Assembly (NCBI RefSeq): GCF_024198215.1
Contig: NZ_JAKCFA010000001.1
Span: 1 to 64,000 of the forward strand
DNA: 64,000 nt
Direction: 5' to 3'
Source of the DNA: Myxococcus qinghaiensis
GTDB lineage: Bacteria > Myxococcota > Myxococcia > Myxococcales > Myxococcaceae
Shown here: in pieces, positions 1 through 8,386 of the stretch
Layout: each line of letters opens with the position of its first letter
Position numbering within the stretch: the stretch's first letter is position 1
Position numbers and translations under genes: made by a program
The notes under the pieces: model-generated
Databases searched by the model: none
What the model saw: only the letters and a program-made list of their open reading frames with translations
What the model was told of the DNA's origin: nothing

Positions 1-54
1 CTGCCCCAGGTTCGACGTCGCCTTCAGCACCTGCTGCTGCGCCGCATCGGCCAT
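1..54 (-). CDS. N-terminal start of an unidentified protein, cut by the window edge
   Basis: An ATG on the minus strand at 54 opens a frame that runs off the left edge of the window. A GGAGG stretch lies about 10 bases upstream of it. Only 18 residues are visible (MADAAQQQVLKATSNLGQ). They are Ala/Gln-rich and could begin an amphipathic helix. The frame is also open upstream back to a stop at 118-120, but no better start was seen. No function can be assigned. The call rests only on the ribosome-binding-like sequence and the open frame. Confidence 0.35.
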   Translation of the reverse strand, partial: MADAAQQQVLKATSNLGQ

Positions 55-132
55 TGCCCGCTGTGCCTCCGCAGACTCGGAGCTCGCGCTCCTCCTCTCG
101 GGCCGTCCCGCATCTGATCAAGTAGTACTAGA

Positions 133-564
133 GTGGCTACGATAGAAATGCATGCGGGGCGCAACTTCCGTTTGCGAACACGAAGCGATGGCACCCAGGT
201 CGGGGTGGCCAATTACTACGCGTTTGCCCATGGCAGACGGCCATCCTGGTGGAGTGAGGAGATGCCCCTCGCCGCCACGGCGTTCGGTGTCTACGAGAAC
301 CGCCTGCACGTCAGGGATGGCGCCATCGTCCTGACGGAAGAAGGGCTCGCGGTGGTGTCAGGCGCGGAGAGCACGCAGGTACGCTTCGAGGAGATTGAGC
401 GGGTGCACCTCCCCTCCAAGGAGCCGCTCTCGCTCGCCCTTCCGGTGATTCTGCATTCGGGCCTTGTCGTCGAAGTTCCTGCCTTCGGACCGGAGGGGAT
501 TGCGTTCGACCTGTTCCGTTTCCTGAACAGTGCCGTGAAGGAGGCCAGGGCAAGGGCGAAGTAG
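133..564 (+). CDS. Hypothetical small protein, possibly PH-like fold
   Basis: A 143-residue protein from a GTG start; an ATG at 148 is an equally possible start, and neither has a clear Shine-Dalgarno sequence. There is no signal peptide or membrane segment. The middle reads as alternating short beta strands (VYENRLHVRDG, LAVVSG, RFEEIERVHL, LVVEVPAFG) followed by a C-terminal helix (FDLFRFLNSAVKEA). That pattern resembles PH-like or GRAM-like small domains, which is an inference from strand spacing only. I do not recognise the family. It stands alone, followed by 263 bases without a convincing gene and then a DUF6896-like protein. It could belong to an accessory patch at this end of the window. 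Confidence 0.6.
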   Translation: MATIEMHAGRNFRLRTRSDGTQVGVANYYAFAHGRRPSWWSEEMPLAATAFGVYENRLHVRDGAIVLTEEGLAVVSGAESTQVRFEEIERVHLPSKEPLSLALPVILHSGLVVEVPAFGPEGIAFDLFRFLNSAVKEARARAK

Positions 565-827
565 GGCCTCGCCGCCGTCAGCGGGTGGATGTCTTCAACG
601 GCCCCCAGGGGAGCGAGCGCTCCAACGAAAACGGTCCGGCCCCCCGCGGAGAGAGGGGACCGGGCCGAAGCCCAGAGGCTCGAACCGGGTGACGCCTTCG
701 AGACGGCGACCGGGAACCCGCCCATCCGAGTTCGTGGAAAACGATTGACGAAGTCGTGGGCGATGCCGCCCATGTTCGGTTCAATTCGCTGCGCGACAAG
801 GGAAAGTTGCTCCCCTACTGAGGGCTC

Positions 828-1250
828 ATGAACCGAGGGCCGTGGGTAATTGAGTTGATCCACCAGTACCTTCAGATGGTTCAGCACCTTTCCCAGCGGC
901 TCACTGAGTCGTTTGGCGTCTCAGAACTCCTTTCAGGGCGACGCGAGAAGACCATCCCGAGAGCAGGTACTACCGACAGTGGGTTGGAATATCGATTCCA
1001 TGGGAATGGGTGCTGGATATCCGACGGGGCACGACAGGTCGATTTTGATTGGATGCCAGATGGGAGGATCGATGGCTTTGACGCCTGGAGGCTTCATCGA
1101 TTCTCCGATGACAATCCGGCCGTCGTCGGTGTTCGAACTCACGACGAAGTGCAAACCGAACTGGATGGGCTGCGCGGTCGAGGCTCCATCCAAGTTGTTG
1201 AGGGAGGGGCGTTCTATCGGCTGAGCGCGGTGTCAGTCGAACTCGCGTGA
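828..1250 (+). CDS. DUF6896-like protein
   Basis: A 140-residue cytosolic protein. The N-terminal helix (LIHQYLQMVQHLSQRL) is followed by a conserved-looking core, YRFHGNGCWISDG, then VDFDWMPDGR and IDGFDAWRLHRF. The H-G-x-G-C step and the V-D-F-D...G-F-D-x-W-R-L pattern are what I associate with the DUF6896 family, whose function is unknown. The start ATG has only a weak GAGGG upstream. Base composition is noticeably less GC-biased than the surrounding metabolic genes, so this may be recently acquired. A role as an immunity or accessory protein is possible, but nothing in the sequence shows it. Confidence 0.65.
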   Translation: MNRGPWVIELIHQYLQMVQHLSQRLTESFGVSELLSGRREKTIPRAGTTDSGLEYRFHGNGCWISDGARQVDFDWMPDGRIDGFDAWRLHRFSDDNPAVVGVRTHDEVQTELDGLRGRGSIQVVEGGAFYRLSAVSVELA

Positions 1251-1304
1251 GCCTGATGGTCAGCAACGGGTCTCCCTCTTCTTCGCACCCCTTGTAACGG
1301 CAAC

Positions 1305-1334
1305 GGCCCGGTCCCCAGGGAAGGGAACCGGGCC
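1305..1334. terminator. Hairpin between convergent genes
   Basis: Perfect 8-bp inverted repeat GGCCCGGT (1305-1312) and ACCGGGCC (1327-1334) with a 14-base loop. It lies between the stop of the DUF6896-like gene and the end of the outer-membrane barrel gene on the other strand. There is no T tract on either side, so it is a candidate bidirectional terminator or 3'-end stabiliser rather than a classical intrinsic terminator. Confidence 0.4.
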
Positions 1335-1360
1335 GCGATGTCTGCTCAACCGTGTGAGGG

Positions 1361-2893
1361 TTAGAAGCGCGCCTGCAGCAGCGTGTTGAAGCCCAGCGCG
1401 TGCGGCTTCTCGAACGTGGGCTGCGCCACGCCGGTGATGTCATCCCGGAAGGTGGTCCGGTTGGTGTCGTACGTGTAGTAGACCTCGCCGACCGCCGCGA
1501 CGGAGTCGGACAAGTCCCAGCGGAACGTCGCCTTGGCGGAGTAGATGGGCTCCGCGCCGCACGCGCCCGAGCCACCGCACGTCTCCGGCAGGATGCTCAG
1601 CTGGTTCACATCACGCACCACGACGGTGCGCGTCCCCACCAGGTTCGGCGGCGGGTTGTTGCCACCCAGCACCGACGTCGGGCTGCGGAACGACGCGGGA
1701 CGCTGGATGCCGAAGATGAAGCCCGGCGTGAAGTGCAGCTCCGGCAGGTGGTAGTCCGCGCCCAACGCCAGGAACATCTCCGGGTTCAGCTCCGTGCCCT
1801 CGGGGAAGTCCTGGAACGGAGGGAAGCCCGGCACGTCGAACTGGATGTACGAGAGGCTGCGGTACAGGCCGAGCAGGCTCAGGCGCAGGAAGCCCAGCTT
1901 CGCGCGGGCCTGCAGCGCCAGCGCCGTGGCGCCCTGGGGCTCCGTCGCGCCGAACTGGTCGGGCTTCTCCAGCGTCTGGGACAGGTAGCTGCCTTCCAGC
2001 GACACGGAGTAGGACAGGCCACCCGGGTACTTCTCCGGGGCGAAGAAGCGCTCGTAGATCTCCGGGTCGTTCTTGTAGAGCCGGAAGTCCACGCTCGTGC
2101 CGACGGGCACACCCACGTGGTAGACGACCTGCGCGGACACGCCCGCGGCGTTCACCGGCGCCTCCACACCCAGCGTCGCGAGACCCGGGACGAGGCCCTT
2201 CTGGAAGTAGCCGCCGCCCGCCTCGACGCGCAGCGTCTCCAGGATGTCCACGCCCGCGCCGGCCATCACGCCGTAGAGCGTCTCTTCCTCGAGGATGAGC
2301 TCGTTCTGCACCAGCGCCGTCTTGCCGCCCACGTACGCGTACCAGCGGTCGCGGGTGATCTGCAGCTTGGCACCCGGGACGCCGTTGGTGGCCGAGCGGG
2401 TGGTGAACACGCCGCTGCCGCCCCAGGAGATGCGGTACGCATAGCCCAGACGGAAGCGGTCCGCGGACACCGGGAAGCCGACCAGCGAGATGCCTTCCTT
2501 CTCACCCCAGCCCGGCGGCTGGTAGTTGAGCCGGATGTAGCTGGAGTTGTCCTGGATGGCGACCTGACCGCTGGGGCGCTCCAGCACCAGCAGCGTCAGG
2601 GCCGCCTCCGTCGTCAGTCCCTCGAAGAACGCCGGTGCCCGCTTGTAGAGCACGATGTTCGACAGCGACTCGAAGCCGGAGAAGCGCGTGTTGAAGTTGT
2701 CGTAGAACTGGGTGTTCTGATTGCCCGCGCCAAACCGTGCGTTGGGGCTGTTGGGAGTGGTCTCACCCGAGCCCGCGAGCACGTTGTCGTCCGCGAAGAC
2801 GAACGACAGACGCGTGTCCACGAAGTCACTGGCCCAGGCGGGCGCACTCAGGGAGATAAGGCCGGTCAAGGCCAGCTTCTGCAGCGTTTTCAA
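1361..2893 (-). CDS. Outer-membrane beta-barrel protein, function unknown
   Basis: A 510-residue protein from a TTG start (2891-2893) preceded by GGAGAGGGACA, a good Shine-Dalgarno sequence; the TTG also places a clean signal peptide at the N-terminus (MKTLQKLALTG...APAWA, cleavage before SDF). The mature part is rich in alternating aromatic/hydrophobic strands and ends in Phe (TLLQARF), the usual C-terminal signal for BAM insertion. A GGSGACG segment near residue 445 contains two cysteines. I do not recognise a substrate family. It is the last gene of a minus-strand group after a 5'-nucleotidase-type lipoprotein and a large lipoprotein, 80 bases after the latter. The barrel may therefore serve as the outer-membrane partner of those surface proteins (inference). 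Long antisense open frames here are GC artefacts. Confidence 0.8.
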   Translation of the reverse strand: MKTLQKLALTGLISLSAPAWASDFVDTRLSFVFADDNVLAGSGETTPNSPNARFGAGNQNTQFYDNFNTRFSGFESLSNIVLYKRAPAFFEGLTTEAALTLLVLERPSGQVAIQDNSSYIRLNYQPPGWGEKEGISLVGFPVSADRFRLGYAYRISWGGSGVFTTRSATNGVPGAKLQITRDRWYAYVGGKTALVQNELILEEETLYGVMAGAGVDILETLRVEAGGGYFQKGLVPGLATLGVEAPVNAAGVSAQVVYHVGVPVGTSVDFRLYKNDPEIYERFFAPEKYPGGLSYSVSLEGSYLSQTLEKPDQFGATEPQGATALALQARAKLGFLRLSLLGLYRSLSYIQFDVPGFPPFQDFPEGTELNPEMFLALGADYHLPELHFTPGFIFGIQRPASFRSPTSVLGGNNPPPNLVGTRTVVVRDVNQLSILPETCGGSGACGAEPIYSAKATFRWDLSDSVAAVGEVYYTYDTNRTTFRDDITGVAQPTFEKPHALGFNTLLQARF

Positions 2894-2973
2894 TGTCCCT
2901 CTCCACGGAGCGCCCGCTTGGGTTCGCTCCTCCCTGCACCCCGGTGACCCGGGGCGCGAGTTTCGTCAAAAGC

Positions 2974-4971
2974 CTACGGATTCACGCAAGGTTCGATGGG
3001 ACGCGGGCACTCCATGCCCGGGCCTGGGTAGCAGCAGAGGTCGTCTTGATCTCGGGGAAGCACAATCCAGCGAGGCCGAGCCGCGCTGACGTGGCGCAGA
3101 TGGCCCACGATGTCGAAGGTCGCCCCATGCAGGAAGCGGCACTGCTCGGCGCGGTCCGCGTCGGCATCCGTCTCGCTGCAGTTGACCACCAGGTCCGGCA
3201 CGGCATCCTTGGTCACCAGGTTGATGCGAGCACGCGGGTGCTGGCTCACCTTGCAGGCCGCCGAGCCGTTCGCCGCGTTCTGCACGGAGACCCAGACATA
3301 GGACTGGTTCTCGTTGAGCGTGTGCTCCAGGCGCGTGGCCGCGGCCAGGGCGACGTTGCTCGGCACACCCGGCACGCTGGCGCCACCGAACCGGACATTC
3401 ACGGCCTTGTCGCACCAGATGTTCAGCGTTGCGCCCGTGGGGTAGGTGTTGGTGGAGCGCGTCCACGCCTCGGTGGCGGGAGACACGGGCGGCAGCGCGT
3501 TGAGCGCATGCAGCCGGCCATTCACGGAGTTGTCGAGGCCCGCCTCGGCCGCGCCCATGGGGTTCATCTCCACCACGAACTGACCGAAGTTGTCGTACGT
3601 CGTCTTCTCCGCGCAGATCTGCCCGCGGTACTGGCCCAGGCCCAGCGTGCAGTCCACGTTGCACACGCGCTCCGGGACGTCCGGGTCATTGGGGTCATCC
3701 GTGCCGCAGGCGCCGAAGACGTTGGCGCGCGGGTCGGGACAGAAGAAGGGGACGGTGTTGTTGCCGTTGGCGTCGCAGCTGCGGAAGACCTGGGGGAACT
3801 TCACGCGGCGGATCTTCACCAGCGAGGACTCCAGGCCCTCCATCTTGTAGTTGCCGTAGCTGTAGCCGCACATCACGTCCGTGATGTAGGGCGAGCCGCT
3901 GAAGCCGCACAGCCGGCCGTTGATCTCCGTCGGCGGCGCCAGGTCCAGGTACTTGTTCCACTCGGACTGGGGCAGCAGGCGGACCTTCTCGCGGATGCTC
4001 CACGAGGGGAACGTCAGCTGCGTCGTCGCGGTGAACTCCTGCACCGAGCCCGCGATGGACCAGAGCAGGTCGCCAGGGTCCAGGCCTTCCGGGAAGGAGT
4101 AGTTGTAGATGTAGATGGAGTTGAAGCGGCCGGGGAAGAAGCCCGTGGGCTCCGCCGTCTGCGTGTTGGCGCCAGGGATGCTGCCCTCGCGCACGCGGCA
4201 CGCCGTCAGGTCCGTCACGAAGAAGCCGCCCGGGTCCGTGCCCGTCACCAGCAACGTCACCGGCTGGTTGTAGTTCGGGTCGTCCGGCTCGCAGTTCTGG
4301 ATGAGCGGCGAGCCCGCCTCGGGCGCGACGCCAATGCGCATGAACGTGCCGTTGTAGGCGGTGAGCTGGTCGCTGTTCTGCGGCACCTGCACCGTGGAGA
4401 TGGTGGGCTCCTCGAAGTGCATGGCGCGCGACAGGCCGGTGGAGAAGCTGCGCACGGCGGGCTCCTCCGGCAGCTCGCCGGCGACGACCTGGCCCTCGGC
4501 GTAGTCGACCTGGACGGGCTCGTCCTCCACCCACACGTGGGCTTCACCGTAGAGCTGCGCGCTGCGCACGGTGCCCGTCCCCTTGCCGTTGGTGAGCTGC
4601 ACCCAGCGGTAGCGATAGGGGCCGGTGAGGTTGCCCGGGACGGTGCGGAAGGAGACGGGGCCGTTGAACGAATCCATCGGCTGGCCCTTCACGTCCACCG
4701 CCTGGATGTCGAAGTCGATATCCACCGGGCCCCGGGGCATGGCCAGGCGGCAGTTCGGGGTGCCACGAAGCTCCATGGGCACCGCGGCCTGGTTGCCACC
4801 GTGCTGGGCGACGCAGCTTGCCACCACGGGCAGCGACGCGCGCGGATTGGAGTCCGCGACGTAGAAGCCCTTCACCGTGACCTCGAAGGACGCCAGGCCC
4901 TTCGGCTGGGGCGACTCCTCGGTGTAACAGCCGGCCAGGGCCAACGCCGACAGCAGCATGAGCTTCTTCAT
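2974..4971 (-). CDS. Large secreted lipoprotein of unknown function
   Basis: A 665-residue lipoprotein. The start ATG at 4971 overlaps the stop of the upstream gene by one base (TAATG), so translation is coupled. The signal peptide is MKKLMLLSALALAGC with the lipobox LAGC and acylated Cys15; the following residues are Tyr-Thr, not Asp, so outer-membrane sorting is plausible. The rest is mostly beta-rich with many scattered cysteines, especially in the last 60 residues (DDLCCYPGPGMECP...EPCVNP), suggesting disulfide bonding outside the cytoplasm. No catalytic motif was recognised. Its position between a lipoprotein 5'-nucleotidase and a barrel protein suggests one surface complex or shared transport route, which is inference. 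Confidence 0.8.
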   Translation of the reverse strand: MKKLMLLSALALAGCYTEESPQPKGLASFEVTVKGFYVADSNPRASLPVVASCVAQHGGNQAAVPMELRGTPNCRLAMPRGPVDIDFDIQAVDVKGQPMDSFNGPVSFRTVPGNLTGPYRYRWVQLTNGKGTGTVRSAQLYGEAHVWVEDEPVQVDYAEGQVVAGELPEEPAVRSFSTGLSRAMHFEEPTISTVQVPQNSDQLTAYNGTFMRIGVAPEAGSPLIQNCEPDDPNYNQPVTLLVTGTDPGGFFVTDLTACRVREGSIPGANTQTAEPTGFFPGRFNSIYIYNYSFPEGLDPGDLLWSIAGSVQEFTATTQLTFPSWSIREKVRLLPQSEWNKYLDLAPPTEINGRLCGFSGSPYITDVMCGYSYGNYKMEGLESSLVKIRRVKFPQVFRSCDANGNNTVPFFCPDPRANVFGACGTDDPNDPDVPERVCNVDCTLGLGQYRGQICAEKTTYDNFGQFVVEMNPMGAAEAGLDNSVNGRLHALNALPPVSPATEAWTRSTNTYPTGATLNIWCDKAVNVRFGGASVPGVPSNVALAAATRLEHTLNENQSYVWVSVQNAANGSAACKVSQHPRARINLVTKDAVPDLVVNCSETDADADRAEQCRFLHGATFDIVGHLRHVSAARPRWIVLPRDQDDLCCYPGPGMECPRPIEPCVNP

Positions 4972-7481
4972 TACTTCACCCTCCGGCCAATGCGGCCGTC
5001 TTCCACGGCGTCGGCGATAGGCATCGCCGTCGGGTTCGTGCAGAAGTTGCGCAGCTGCTGCGTCACCGTTCCGCACACGGGGTTGGAGCCACTGAGGACT
5101 TCGCGGCAATCACACCGGCCGGTGAACGGGCCCGGGGAGACCGCGCAGGCGGCCTGGGCCTTTGCTGCATCGTCGATTTCGGGGACGTTGCAGCCCGTCG
5201 GGTTGTAGCCGCGGGCCGCGAGCTCTCCGCAGGTGCACGAGCCCACCTGCTTCGCGGCGATGCAGGCCGCGCGTGCCTGGTCGGGGTTGGTGACGGTGGC
5301 GACGCCGCAGCTCGACGGGTTGTAGCCATTGCGCAGCAGGTCGTCGCAGGAGCAGCTCCCCACCTTGGTGGACAGCTCGTTTTCGTAGTCCTGCATCTCC
5401 CGGCACGAGGCCACCAGGCGCTCGTTGAGGACCCACCTGCCATTGATGAAGGAGCCGCAGCGCTGGGCGCCTTCCTTGTTGCCGCGCGTCTCGTAGCCCG
5501 CGTTGATGTCGTCGCAGGTGCAGAAGTCCTGCATGTAGCCGATGAGCGAGTCGCGCAGCGAGATGCCCGTCTCCTGGCGCGTGGTGTTGCGCTTGAGCAC
5601 GTTGAAGCCCGAGCCACCCTTGGCGATGTAGTCGTTCACCGCCACGCGGTAGGTGCCGAACGGGTTGAGGGGCTCGTCACCCACGATGATGTTCGTGCCG
5701 GGGTGGGCGTAGCAGCGGCCCGTCGTAGCCGAGGTGCTCGTGTCCTGGATGCACTGCCAGGGCGCGTGGCCCTCGCGGTTGTCCGGGGGGCAGTCCGCGC
5801 CGGCCAGCGAGATGTCACACGCGACGCGCAGGTCGTTGATCTGCACCTGGGCGCAGTCCATGGTGAAGCTGGCGCCGGAGATCTGGGCCTGACTCACGCA
5901 GCCACGCTCGGAGGAGCGCTCGGCCACGAAGTCGAACATCTCCTGCATCTCCTTGCCCGACAGGTACATGATGTTGATGGTGTTCTCGAACGGGAACACG
6001 TTGAACATCGACTCCTGGGACACGACGCCGGAGTAGAGGTTGTCGCGGATGCCCAGCGAGTTGGTGAGCGCCATCTGCGCGTCCACGCGGCGACGCTTGC
6101 GCATCGAGTCCGCGGCGATGTTGCCCAGCGGCGAGTCGCCACCCGTGGAGTTGTTCCGGCGCGTCACGTCCGTGGGCGCGTACGCGAAGATGTTGGTGAG
6201 CTGCAGCTTCAGGTCCATCCCGACGATGTAGGGCTGGAGCAGGTGCGTCGTCTGTCGGTCCTCCTGCTCGCGGCAGGCGTCGATGGCCGCGCGCACCGCG
6301 GGGGTCTGGATGAACTGGCCGTCCTCCCAGAAGATGTTGGGGTCGTAGCGGTAGCGGCGCATGGCGTCGTCGCACCAGAGCCCGTCGATGGGGAACACGC
6401 GGTAGTCCTGGCTGACGACCTCGCCGCCCTCACCCGAGCCGAGCACGTCCGGCATCTTCACGACCAGCTCCAGCCGGCCCACGTACTTGGAGAAGGCGCC
6501 GGAGTGCGCGAGCACCACCTTGCGACCGCTCGGGTCCGCCAGCAGCTGCGGCGGGTTGAGCACCACGTGCAGGTGGCCGCCCATGATGACGTCGACGCCG
6601 GAGACGCCGGGGATCATCACGCGGACGACCGACTTCTCCTCGCCCTCGGGACCGAACCACTCCAGCACCTGCCAGGGGTTGTCCTGGCGGCGGATGAAGC
6701 TGCGGGCGCGGCCATACTCGTAATAGGCCTCGTAGCCCTGGACGACGTCCTGGTCCTCGGTGAGGCCCAGGTGGCTGACGAGGACGATGAGGTCCGTCAC
6801 CGGACGCAAGAGCGCGACATAGGCGCGGACGACCTCGTTCTGCTCCAGCGGGGTGACCTGCAGGCTGTTGCCACCCTCGACGATGGAGTTGAGCGAGGAG
6901 ATGTTGGCCATGCCGACGATGCCCACCCGCAGGCCCTTGATGTTGCGGATGGTGTACGGCGAGGTCTCCAGCGCCGTCTCGTTGCTGCCGTTCTGCCGCC
7001 AGTCGTTCCAGTTGTAGTTGGCGGCGAGCAGCGGGAAGGTGGCGTTCTGCTTGGCCTGCTGCGTGAAGTTCAGCGCGCCCGCGTCGAACTCGTGGTTGCC
7101 CACCACCGCGGCATCCAGACGTGCCTGCGACAGGAAGCGGAACTCCGCTTCGCCGTTGTTGATGTTGAAGATCGGCGCGCCCTGGAAGCAGTCGCCCGAG
7201 TCCAGGTGCATCACCCGCTCACCCCTCGCGCGCTCACGCTTGAGCACGGCGGCCATGCGGGTGGCGCCGCCGAACGGGCCTGCCTCGGGCACGAGGCCCA
7301 GGTCCTGGTCCGTCTTCAACGGAGCGAAGTCGTACGGGATGAGCCGGGAGTGGATGTCCGAGGTATGAAGGAGCGTCAGCCGCACCTCCTGCCCCTCGAG
7401 GTGGTAGTCCTGGCCTTCCACCACTGGCATGCAAGAGGCGGTGGCCAAGGCACAGAAAAGGCCGAGCAGGAGGCGACGCAT
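4971..7481 (-). CDS. Lipoprotein 5'-nucleotidase / UDP-sugar hydrolase family
   Basis: An 836-residue member of the bifunctional metallophosphatase/5'-nucleotidase family (UshA-like). These enzymes hydrolyse extracellular nucleotides or UDP-sugars with two metal ions. The chosen ATG gives a lipoprotein signal MRRLLLGLFCALATASC; an upstream GTG at 7547 would bury it. Metal-site motifs are visible in order: LLHTSDIHSR, GNHEFDAGA, LVSHLGLTED and GGHLHVVL. The C-terminal nucleotide-binding domain follows (PLGNIAADSMRKR, VAVNDYIAKGGSGFNVL). After it comes an unusual tail of about 150 residues holding four cysteine-rich units of the type CxC...L..GYNP..C. The family is normally 500-650 residues, so this tail is extra. 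It is the first gene of a three-gene minus-strand set. Confidence 0.9.
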   Translation of the reverse strand: MRRLLLGLFCALATASCMPVVEGQDYHLEGQEVRLTLLHTSDIHSRLIPYDFAPLKTDQDLGLVPEAGPFGGATRMAAVLKRERARGERVMHLDSGDCFQGAPIFNINNGEAEFRFLSQARLDAAVVGNHEFDAGALNFTQQAKQNATFPLLAANYNWNDWRQNGSNETALETSPYTIRNIKGLRVGIVGMANISSLNSIVEGGNSLQVTPLEQNEVVRAYVALLRPVTDLIVLVSHLGLTEDQDVVQGYEAYYEYGRARSFIRRQDNPWQVLEWFGPEGEEKSVVRVMIPGVSGVDVIMGGHLHVVLNPPQLLADPSGRKVVLAHSGAFSKYVGRLELVVKMPDVLGSGEGGEVVSQDYRVFPIDGLWCDDAMRRYRYDPNIFWEDGQFIQTPAVRAAIDACREQEDRQTTHLLQPYIVGMDLKLQLTNIFAYAPTDVTRRNNSTGGDSPLGNIAADSMRKRRRVDAQMALTNSLGIRDNLYSGVVSQESMFNVFPFENTINIMYLSGKEMQEMFDFVAERSSERGCVSQAQISGASFTMDCAQVQINDLRVACDISLAGADCPPDNREGHAPWQCIQDTSTSATTGRCYAHPGTNIIVGDEPLNPFGTYRVAVNDYIAKGGSGFNVLKRNTTRQETGISLRDSLIGYMQDFCTCDDINAGYETRGNKEGAQRCGSFINGRWVLNERLVASCREMQDYENELSTKVGSCSCDDLLRNGYNPSSCGVATVTNPDQARAACIAAKQVGSCTCGELAARGYNPTGCNVPEIDDAAKAQAACAVSPGPFTGRCDCREVLSGSNPVCGTVTQQLRNFCTNPTAMPIADAVEDGRIGRRVK

Positions 7482-7622
7482 CAGGAAGAATCCGTGTTTC
7501 GGTAGAACGTCGGGAGTAAAGCGCGCGCAAGGTACGGTATCGGACACGGGCGGGCAAGCGACGCCGCCATGGCATTCCTACTCGCACACCTTGACGGTCG
7601 AACTCCAGGAGAGCAGGCAGAC

Positions 7623-8303
7623 ATGCGGCAGAGCCATTCCAGTGTGACTGACATCGAGATCATCGAGGATTTCTCGGCCACGGCGCGCTGCGACGAGGGT
7701 TTCCTCCGAGTGAAGAGACTGCGCTGCCGCAACCGGCGCGCGGACGGCTCTTCCTCGCCCGTCTACCGAGTGGACGTGGTGGACAGGCCCCGGCTGGACG
7801 CGGTGTCGGTGCTCGTCTACCGACGCGGTGCGGCGGGACTCGAGGTGTTGACGCGGATGAACCTCAGGCCCGCGGCGTATTTCAGGAAGGATCAGCGCGA
7901 CGCGATGACGGTGCCGGATCCCGGTGCGGGCTACTTGAGGGTGGAGGAGATTGTCGCCGGGCTGCTGGAGCCGGAGGACAAGGGCGAGGAGGGTCTGCGG
8001 CGACGCGCGGCCGAAGAGGTGCGCGAAGAGGCGGGTTATGCAGTGCGCCCCGAGGACATCCAGCTGCTGGGCGGCTCGTTCTTCCTGGCGCCCGGCATCC
8101 TCTCCGAGAAGGTGTTTCCCTCGGCGGTGGACGTCACGGACGTGAAACAGGAGGAGCCGGAGGGAGACGGGTCGCCTCTAGAAGAGGGGACGCTCCTGCA
8201 TTGGAGGCCGTTGTCCGAGGTCCTCGACGCGTGCCGGCGCGGGGACATCCCGGATGCGAAGACGGAGGTGTCGCTGACGAGGCTGCTCGCCCGACTGGGC
8301 TGA
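7623..8303 (+). CDS. Nudix hydrolase
   Basis: A 226-residue Nudix-fold pyrophosphohydrolase. The ATG at 7623 has AGGAGAGC nine bases upstream; an upstream ATG at 7569 has none, so I chose 7623. The Nudix box runs through GLRRRAAEEVREEAGY, matching the family pattern except that the usual Arg of REVxEE is Glu here. The order of N-terminal strand domain, box and a C-terminal WRPLSEVLD helix fits the ADP-ribose / GDP-mannose pyrophosphatase group rather than MutT. The substrate cannot be read from the sequence. It is divergent from the 5'-nucleotidase gene, with about 140 bases between the starts for both promoters. Confidence 0.85.
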   Translation: MRQSHSSVTDIEIIEDFSATARCDEGFLRVKRLRCRNRRADGSSSPVYRVDVVDRPRLDAVSVLVYRRGAAGLEVLTRMNLRPAAYFRKDQRDAMTVPDPGAGYLRVEEIVAGLLEPEDKGEEGLRRRAAEEVREEAGYAVRPEDIQLLGGSFFLAPGILSEKVFPSAVDVTDVKQEEPEGDGSPLEEGTLLHWRPLSEVLDACRRGDIPDAKTEVSLTRLLARLG

Positions 8304-8386
8304 GCCCGCGTCAGTGGGGTTTCTCGCGGGCCGCGCGCCAGGGTAGGGTGCGCGGCGTCTCCGCACTCCACTGACGAGGTCGCTGC

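Noticed and set aside
589-831. Short plus-strand frame in the gap before the DUF6896-like gene
   Set aside because: Low complexity and no start signal; the region looks non-coding.
291-887. A minus-strand frame spanning the first small gene and the 565-827 gap
   Set aside because: No ribosome-binding sequence, no recognisable fold, and most of it is antisense to the plus-strand gene.
2893-5208. A long plus-strand open frame opposite the large lipoprotein
   Set aside because: Antisense composition artefact; the minus strand has a lipobox and coupling to the upstream gene.
5703-7505. A 600-codon plus-strand open frame opposite the 5'-nucleotidase
   Set aside because: The minus-strand frame carries all the metallophosphatase motifs; the opposite translation is repetitive Arg/Val/His.
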